From assembly GCA_013151215.1 (NCBI GenBank), contig JAADIS010000134.1:1-47075 (forward strand): DNA of 47,075 nt. Direction: 5' to 3'. Under the pieces are notes generated by a model. That model had not been told where the DNA came from and made no database searches. It was given only the letters and a program-made list of their open reading frames with translations. The position numbers were made by a program, and so were the translations under genes. Below, in pieces: positions 42,526 to 47,075 of this stretch (positions are counted from its first letter, which is position 1; every line of letters starts with the position of its first letter). The DNA is from Chlorobiota bacterium. GTDB lineage: Bacteria; Bacteroidota; Bacteroidia; Bacteroidales; F082.

Positions 42526-44379
42526 ATGAAAAAAATAGTTGTTCCTATCATCTTATTAGTGACGATCTTTCAAACTTATGGGCAATCAGGTCTTTACATG
42601 CCCAAGGAAATCCGGTCGGCATATCAGGCTAAAACAAGATCCCCGGACGGGAGTCCGGGAGCGGGTTACTTTCAAAACACGGCCGATTATAATATAGATG
42701 CTGAGCTCGACCCTGTGAGTGGTGTTTTATTTGGCAATTCGAGCATAATTTACAAAAACAATAGTAGTTTCGATTTGCAGAAGATAGTTTTCAAGCTCTA
42801 TCCGAACCTTTATAAAAAAGGAGCCGTGAGGAATTTCAATGTCGAAGCGGCCGACGTCGGTAACGGGATGAACATCATCTCCCTTACCGGCCTTGACGAC
42901 TCGATAAAAAACATAGTTGCTAAAGATAAGCTTTTAATAGTTAGCTTGTCCAGGCCCCTTTCGCCCGGGGAAAGCATCGGCTTTATCTGCGAGTGGTCTT
43001 ACCAGTTTCCCATGGAGACGCTCATCAGGGAGGGCCGATATCTCGACAGTACTTTTTTTGTTGCCTATTGGTATCCTCGCATAGCCGTTTTCGACGATAT
43101 AAATGGCTGGGACACACATCAATATAATGGGGAGCAGGAGTTTTACAACGATTTTGGGAATTATTCCGTGAGAATACGCGTTCCTGATAATTACCTGGTC
43201 TGGGCGTCGGGCGAGCTTCAGAACCCGCTTGAGGTTTACTCGGACACTCTTCTAAGTATTCTGGAAACTGCATATTCATCCGACGAGGTTGCCAATATCA
43301 TAACAAAGGAAAATGTTGGCGGTAACATATTTACCCGTAATGACAGAAATATATGGGAGTTCAGCTCCGAAAACATCACTGATTTTGCTTTTTGTTTGAG
43401 CAATAATTTTTTATGGGATGCCACAAGTGTGAAAATCGCCAATAAAAGAGTTAAGATAGATGCCGTTTATAAGCCAAGCTCCCTCGATTTTCAAGGAGTG
43501 GCTCATTTGAGCGCCCAAAGTTTGCGACTGTTGTCACAGCGTATCGGCATAAATTATCCTTACCCTCGCCTAACGGCCTTTAACGGCCACTATGGAATGG
43601 AATTCCCGATGATGATAAACGATGGCGACGCCATCAACCCCAATGAAACAATATTTATCACAGCACACGAGATAGCCCACACATGGTTTCCTTTTTTAGT
43701 GGGGATAAATGAACATCGTTATGCGTTTATGGATGAAGGCCTGGTAACTTATCTCCCTAAAACCGTTGAGGACCAGCTGTCGGACGATAGCGCATATCGT
43801 TCGATGTCGGCAATTTTAAAAAAATATTCGTTTTATGGAGGTAGCGATATCGATTTGCCCATGATGGTGCCCTCGGAACAGCTTACAGGGCAAACATATA
43901 TGTACGTTTCCTATAATCGCTCCGCGATTGCATATTATATCCTAAACGATATGTTGGGGGATAGAACCTTCGATAAGTGTATTTTCAAATTCATCAAGGA
44001 CTGGTCGGGAAAACACCCGACGGCATACGATATGTTTTACACCTTCAACAAGGTTTCGGGAAAAAACCTGGATTGGTTTTGGGAGAAATGGTTCTTTAGT
44101 TTCGGGATGGCAGATATTGGAATAATGGGGTTCAGCCAAAAAAAGAATATTGTAACGATTGATATTGAAAACACCGGAGGCCTTCCAAGCCCGATATTCC
44201 TGACGCTGGGCTTTGAAGACGGTAGTTTTGAGAAATTACATAAAGATGCTTTCGTTTGGGCGAAAGGTGATAAGGAATTGAGCTTCGGCTATAAAACGGA
44301 TAAAAAAGTCGCGAGCATCGAAATCGACGATTCATTTAGCCCGGATGCTAACAAAAGCAATAATTTCCTGTCGAAATAA
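42526..44379 (+). CDS. Secreted M1 family metallopeptidase
   Basis: About 617 aa with a signal peptide (KKIVVPIILLVTIFQTYG). The N-terminal beta domain (residues about 45-250) precedes the thermolysin-like domain. The zinc site HEIAH at 381-385 has its second Glu at 404 (HExxH-18x-E). The GxMEN-like exopeptidase strand is changed to GMEFPMM, as in several Bacteroidota relatives. No T9SS sorting domain is seen, so it is probably periplasmic or on the outer membrane. The ATG at 42526 precedes the signal peptide directly. The sigma gene follows 26 bases later and may be read from the same transcript. Confidence 0.9.
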   Translation: MKKIVVPIILLVTIFQTYGQSGLYMPKEIRSAYQAKTRSPDGSPGAGYFQNTADYNIDAELDPVSGVLFGNSSIIYKNNSSFDLQKIVFKLYPNLYKKGAVRNFNVEAADVGNGMNIISLTGLDDSIKNIVAKDKLLIVSLSRPLSPGESIGFICEWSYQFPMETLIREGRYLDSTFFVAYWYPRIAVFDDINGWDTHQYNGEQEFYNDFGNYSVRIRVPDNYLVWASGELQNPLEVYSDTLLSILETAYSSDEVANIITKENVGGNIFTRNDRNIWEFSSENITDFAFCLSNNFLWDATSVKIANKRVKIDAVYKPSSLDFQGVAHLSAQSLRLLSQRIGINYPYPRLTAFNGHYGMEFPMMINDGDAINPNETIFITAHEIAHTWFPFLVGINEHRYAFMDEGLVTYLPKTVEDQLSDDSAYRSMSAILKKYSFYGGSDIDLPMMVPSEQLTGQTYMYVSYNRSAIAYYILNDMLGDRTFDKCIFKFIKDWSGKHPTAYDMFYTFNKVSGKNLDWFWEKWFFSFGMADIGIMGFSQKKNIVTIDIENTGGLPSPIFLTLGFEDGSFEKLHKDAFVWAKGDKELSFGYKTDKKVASIEIDDSFSPDANKSNNFLSK

Positions 44380-44405
44380 ATAAGTATTGAATTTATAAGC
44401 TGGCA

Positions 44406-44987
44406 ATGGCGGACGAGTCCACGAACAAAAAAGTTAAACTGACACCAAGGCAATGGGTCGAAAAGCATGGCGACTACCTTTATAATTATGCCTATTCCCG
44501 TGTGCAGTCGAAGGAGACTGCCGAAGACCTTGTTCAGGAAACATTTGTTTCGGCCATAAGGGCCGTTGACTCGTTCAGGGGCGACAGCAATGAAATTACC
44601 TGGTTGATAGCCATATTAAAAAGGAAGATCATCGACTATTACCGCAAGCAAAGCCGAAAGAAGGAAACAGCCATCTCGCATTTTAATACCCCTTTTAATA
44701 ATGAAGGCCATTTGACCGGGCACTGGATTAACGAAAGAGTACCTAAGAATTGGGATGTTAAATATAGTGACCCCATGAGGCAAACGGAGTTCATTTTCAT
44801 TTTGGAAATGTGCCTCTCGGCATTGCCTGCGAAATGGAAAACGGTTTTCGTGCTCAAGGTTATGGAAGAACTAAAAACCGAGCAGGTATGTAAGGAAGTC
44901 GGTATAAAGCCGTCAAACGTATGGGTTATTTTACACCGCGCCAAACTTCAGCTTAGGGAATGCATTGAAAAAAGATGGCTTAAATGA
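44406..44987 (+). CDS. ECF-type RNA polymerase sigma factor
   Basis: A 193-aa sigma factor with regions sigma2 and sigma4 only. Region 2 (about 20-90) has YAYSRVQSKETAEDLVQETFVSA, FRGDSNEITWLIAILKRKIIDYYRK. A long linker (about 90-130) separates it from region 4 (ALPAKWKTVFVLKVMEEL, IKPSNVWVILHRAKLQLRECI). The downstream gene overlaps its stop by ATGA, the arrangement of a sigma with its anti-sigma. No TAnnTTTG box is seen in front of it, so it is read through from upstream or autoregulated. Its placement next to the MNIO cluster suggests control of those genes. Confidence 0.88.
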   Translation: MADESTNKKVKLTPRQWVEKHGDYLYNYAYSRVQSKETAEDLVQETFVSAIRAVDSFRGDSNEITWLIAILKRKIIDYYRKQSRKKETAISHFNTPFNNEGHLTGHWINERVPKNWDVKYSDPMRQTEFIFILEMCLSALPAKWKTVFVLKVMEELKTEQVCKEVGIKPSNVWVILHRAKLQLRECIEKRWLK

Positions 44988-45286
44988 GTAATTTAAAAAC
45001 AAAAATCTATAAAGGTATGAACAAGGTGATGCTGGATTGCGAAACAGCAAGCTTGTTTGTTGCCCAAAAGGATTATTCCAAGCTGAGCATCCTGAACAGG
45101 ATAAAATTATGGCTTCACCTATTAACATGCAAACATTGCCGCGAGTTTGCCCGCCAATCGAGGAGCATTACATATTATATGAAAGTACTGGGCAGTATAA
45201 ACGAGAACGAACCGGTACATAAATTAAGTGATGACCAAAAAAAGCACATAATAGAAGAGGTTGAAAAACAGCAATATACAAACTAA
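44984..45286 (+). CDS. Candidate zinc-binding anti-sigma factor (ZAS-like)
   Basis: A 100-aa protein. A region around residues 40-55 has the HxxxCxxC motif (WLHLLTCKHCREF), the zinc-binding signature of ZAS anti-sigma factors such as RsrA and ChrR. No membrane segment is seen, so it would be cytoplasmic. It overlaps the sigma stop by ATGA, which supports a 1:1 sigma/anti-sigma pair. Cys ligands could sense oxidative or metal (copper) stress. The family call rests on a short motif and context, so it is moderate. Confidence 0.68.
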   Translation: MSNLKTKIYKGMNKVMLDCETASLFVAQKDYSKLSILNRIKLWLHLLTCKHCREFARQSRSITYYMKVLGSINENEPVHKLSDDQKKHIIEEVEKQQYTN

Positions 45287-45307
45287 TTTAGAATTAGTTT
45301 AAATAAG

Positions 45308-45336
45308 TTGTAAGAAATGCCGATAGCCCTCGACTA
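45308..45336 (+). promoter_or_regulatory. Candidate ECF-dependent promoter of the precursor operon
   Basis: TTGTAAG (45308-45314), 16-base spacer, CGACTA (45331-45336), about 46 bases before the precursor ATG at 45383. The layout (GTAA-type -35, CG-type -10) fits ECF promoters, and the housekeeping TAnnTTTG box is absent from this interval. It has not been tested. Confidence 0.4.
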
Positions 45337-45382
45337 AGTATTCAAATAGTTAAACATAAAAAATCATTAAACTTTTTGAATC

Positions 45383-45844
45383 ATGGAAAAAAGGAACACA
45401 AAATCAACAATTTTAAGCGGCACATTAATAGCCGGGGCATTATTGACATTTTCAGTAAACGCCGATGCAAGGCCATCAACCCAGGTTTTAGGTAGCGGGG
45501 CAGACGTACGCACTGAGATTATCGAGCTTAACGCCAACTCATCGAGCGACAAGCTTTTTGAGCTGAAGTGCGGAGAGAAATCCGCCACAGCCAAAAAAGC
45601 AGGCACAAAAACTAAAGATGCCAAGGCTGCCGAAGCAAAATGCGGTGAGGGAAAATGCGGAAGCGACGACAAGAAAGCCGCTGCTGTCAAGAAGGACTCA
45701 AAGACCAATGCAAAAGCTGCCGAAGCCAAATGTGGTGAAGGTAAATGCGGAAGCGACACAAAAAAAGACACTAAAGCCTCTGCTTCCAAAAAAGCAAAGA
45801 CCTCCGAAGCCAAATGCGGTGAAGGAAAATGCGGGGCAGAATAA
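45383..45844 (+). CDS. Secreted CGEGKCG-repeat RiPP precursor (HvfA/bufferin-like)
   Basis: A 153-aa protein. An N-terminal signal peptide (about 10-30, SGTLIAGALLTFSVNADA) is followed by LGSGADVRTEIIELN, which may serve as a recognition region. Then comes a half motif KCGEK (Cys63) and three full units EAKCGEGKCG with Cys87/92, Cys117/122 and Cys145/150. They are separated by Lys/Ala/Asp-rich linkers. Seven Cys in total, no other. In HvfA and bufferins the Cys of EGKCG motifs are modified by an MNIO enzyme and bind copper. Here the MNIO gene follows 76 bases later. Function is inferred from this pairing. Confidence 0.82.
   Translation: MEKRNTKSTILSGTLIAGALLTFSVNADARPSTQVLGSGADVRTEIIELNANSSSDKLFELKCGEKSATAKKAGTKTKDAKAAEAKCGEGKCGSDDKKAAAVKKDSKTNAKAAEAKCGEGKCGSDTKKDTKASASKKAKTSEAKCGEGKCGAE
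45632..45841 (+). repeat. Three 36-base coding repeats of the EAKCGEGKCG motif
   Basis: Units at 45632-45667, 45722-45757 and 45806-45841 encode the core EAKCGEGKCG followed by SD, SD and AE. Codons differ mainly at third positions. The spacing is 54 and 48 bases of low-complexity Lys/Ala codons. This is a coding repeat, not a CRISPR. Confidence 0.92.
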
Positions 45845-45856
45845 ATCAAGATCCAT

Positions 45857-45898
45857 TATCCGGCTATTTGCCAAAGAGCAAATATGCCGGATATTTTT
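45857..45898 (+). terminator. Hairpin and T-run between precursor and MNIO genes
   Basis: TATCCGGC/GCCGGATA (45857-45864 with 45886-45893) and ATTTGC/GCAAAT (45866-45871 with 45878-45883), 1/2 internal loop, six-base apical loop, then five T. It sits 13 bases after the precursor stop and could stop most transcripts before the MNIO gene, giving a precursor excess. Confidence 0.7.
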
Positions 45899-45920
45899 AA
45901 AACATTGATAAACCACTAGG

Positions 45921-46763
45921 ATGAATAATGATATAAATATTGGATTAGGTTTCAGGCGCGAGATTGCCGACGAGTTTCTGACTGGCAGCACGGTCAATCC
46001 AGATTTTATTGAGGTTGCCCCCGAGAACTGGATCGATATGGGTGGCTACTGGTATGCTAAATTCAGGGAAGCAACAGAAAAATACCCGCTTATCCTTCAT
46101 GGACTCTCACTGTCGATAGGAAGCCCCGAAGAACCGGATTGGGCTTTCTTGAAGAAGCTAAAGTCTTTTCTTAAGGAATTCAATGTCGAGATTTATTCAG
46201 AGCACCTTTCGTTCGCCAAATTGGATAACGCACATCTTTACGATTTGCTCCCGATACCCTTCAAGGAAGACAGCATAAAACACGTGGTGAAAAGAATAAA
46301 ACAAGTACAGGACTTCCTGGAAATGAAAATCGCAATTGAGAACGTCTCGTATTATACTTCCGTTGACGCCGAAATCGCAGAAGATGTTTTCGTCAAACAA
46401 ATAGTGGAGCAAGCCGACTGCAATTTGCTTTTGGATGTTAATAATGTTTATGTAAACTCGTTCAACCACAAGTATGATGCAGAAAAGTATATTGACGCGA
46501 TGCCGCTCGACAAAGTGAGGTATATACACATGGCAGGGCATCATAAAATTAGCGATGAGCTTATTATAGATACACATGGGGAGGCGATCATACATCCGGT
46601 TTACGAACTTTTCGACTATACCTTGAGCAAGATGGATCGTAATGTCCCAGTACTTCTCGAAAGGGATTTCAACTTTCCTGAAATGGAAGAATTGCAAAGC
46701 GAAATGAAAAACCTCAGAAATATCTGTATTAAAAATCAAAAGCAAAATGTTATACTCAGCTAA
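45921..46763 (+). CDS. MNIO (DUF692) RiPP-modifying enzyme, HvfB/BufB-like
   Basis: A 280-aa TIM-barrel protein of the DUF692 family, now called MNIO (multinuclear non-heme iron-dependent oxidative enzymes; MbnB is the best-known member). The metal-binding residues of the family are visible as His60 (LILHGLSLSIG), Glu94-His95 (IYSEHLSF), Glu140/Asn141 (AIENVSYY), Asp172 and Asn174/175 (LLLDVNNVYVNS), His183, His203 (YIHMAGHH), Asp217/His219 (IDTHGEAI), and Glu247/Asp249 (LLERDF). It opens GLGFRREIADEFL. It likely oxidises Cys of the EGKCG motifs in the preceding gene. The next gene overlaps its end by 17 bases. Confidence 0.9.
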   Translation: MNNDINIGLGFRREIADEFLTGSTVNPDFIEVAPENWIDMGGYWYAKFREATEKYPLILHGLSLSIGSPEEPDWAFLKKLKSFLKEFNVEIYSEHLSFAKLDNAHLYDLLPIPFKEDSIKHVVKRIKQVQDFLEMKIAIENVSYYTSVDAEIAEDVFVKQIVEQADCNLLLDVNNVYVNSFNHKYDAEKYIDAMPLDKVRYIHMAGHHKISDELIIDTHGEAIIHPVYELFDYTLSKMDRNVPVLLERDFNFPEMEELQSEMKNLRNICIKNQKQNVILS

Positions 46764-47075
46764 AACATACGATAGCCAGCAAAGGCTCAGCCGATGGGTT
46801 AGGACAGGTGAGAACGCCGACGTGCCGGGAACTAATGCCGAAGGTTTAAAACAGTATCGCAGGCTTTTCAGGAACAACGTAAACAACACGCTAACACAAG
46901 CCTATCCTATAACATTGGAAGTGTTGAGCAATGAGCAATGGAATAAAATAGTGGATGATTTCTATGCAAACCACGATGCTCAAACACCTCATGTATGGAA
47001 ACTGCCTTTCGAGTTTTATCAGTTTGCCAAAGAATCAAATTATGCACAAGCATATGGTTTGCCTTTTTTAAACGA
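46747..47075 (+). CDS. DUF2063/HvfC-like RiPP maturation partner (partial, runs off window)
   Basis: At least 109 aa from the ATG at 46747, which overlaps the MNIO stop by 17 bases. The DUF2063 pattern is seen in GLKQYRRLFRNNVNNTLTQAYPITLEVL and YANHDAQTPHVWKLPFEFYQF. DUF2063 proteins accompany DUF692 in HvfABC loci and help the enzyme bind its precursor. The end lies outside the window. Confidence 0.82.
   Translation, partial: MLYSAKTYDSQQRLSRWVRTGENADVPGTNAEGLKQYRRLFRNNVNNTLTQAYPITLEVLSNEQWNKIVDDFYANHDAQTPHVWKLPFEFYQFAKESNYAQAYGLPFLN

Noticed and set aside
45632-45841. Three evenly spaced 36-base repeats that could look like a CRISPR array
   Set aside because: They are in-frame codons for the EAKCGEGKCG motif, differ at third positions and have low-complexity coding spacers; no cas genes are near.
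45367-45849. A 160-codon open frame on the minus strand opposite the precursor
   Set aside because: It is a mirror of the low-complexity Lys/Ala/Gly-rich gene (a Ser/Phe/His-rich pattern) with no family and no promoter.
46197-46889. A 230-codon minus-strand frame opposite the MNIO enzyme
   Set aside because: The plus-strand DUF692 protein has all its metal ligands, and the antisense translation looks like random hydrophobic sequence.
1-47075. tRNA, rRNA, insertion sequence or prophage genes
   Set aside because: I looked through the gaps and gene products and saw no cloverleaf, transposase, integrase or phage gene; a search tool could still find a small RNA.

Overview
This window looks like a chromosomal segment of a Bacteroidota bacterium, probably from the Bacteroidales or Marinilabiliales side of the phylum. 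That is an inference from several lines of evidence. Almost every divergent or isolated start has the phylum-specific -7 box TAnnTTTG, and Shine-Dalgarno sequences are nearly absent. Gliding/T9SS genes (gldD, gldE, a T9SS-sorted carboxypeptidase), a Cys-poor DksA homologue, an HU-SPOR protein and a TMTC-like glycosyltransferase are also present. A superoxide reductase next to an AhpC-type peroxiredoxin fits an anaerobe or microaerophile. Most of the window is ordinary, densely packed housekeeping DNA. I see no tRNA, rRNA, CRISPR array, prophage or insertion sequence.

Layout. 1-4.3 kb: prfB with an intact programmed frameshift, recX, an FKBP lipoprotein, dus, a small lipoprotein and superoxide reductase. 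4.5-11.6 kb: ileS, a DksA/TraR protein, lspA, a U32 peptidase-family protein and a TerC membrane protein. 11.6-18.4 kb, minus strand: nfu-mrp, an HU-SPOR/trmB/ATL operon and a GH3/deoxynucleoside kinase/kdsB operon. 18.5-26.3 kb: ispE, a membrane protein, peroxiredoxin, an operon of histidine kinase, response regulator, mazG and PAP2, a PagL-like lipid A deacylase and SixA. 26.3-33.5 kb: T9SS-sorted M14 peptidase, ssb-gldE-gldD, then HU, a 29-codon basic protein and rng. 33.5-41.9 kb: two Usp proteins around a SPOR protein, ruvB-queG, a decayed thioredoxin-family gene, an outer-membrane barrel, and a FabH-like enzyme with a TMTC-like glycosyltransferase. 42.5-47 kb: an M1 peptidase, then the accessory system.

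The most interesting region is the right end (44.4-47.1 kb). An ECF sigma factor overlaps, by ATGA, a small HxxxCxxC (ZAS-like) anti-sigma candidate. A candidate ECF promoter follows, then a secreted precursor with three near-identical EAKCGEGKCG units, a DUF692/MNIO enzyme and the start of a DUF2063/HvfC-like partner that runs off the window. This is the layout of HvfABC/bufferin-type copper-binding RiPP loci, in which an MNIO enzyme modifies the Cys of EGKCG motifs. Here it is placed under its own sigma/anti-sigma pair, and a hairpin plus T-run between precursor and enzyme probably keeps precursor in excess.

Other points worth a look are a thioredoxin-family pseudogene made by an internal deletion, a 21-bp hairpin encoded inside the end of sixA, an alkyltransferase-like protein with Ala at the alkyl-acceptor Cys, and the strong Shine-Dalgarno-like stimulator in prfB in a lineage that does not use Shine-Dalgarno for initiation. 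Family assignments rest on motif recognition by eye; no database search was possible.
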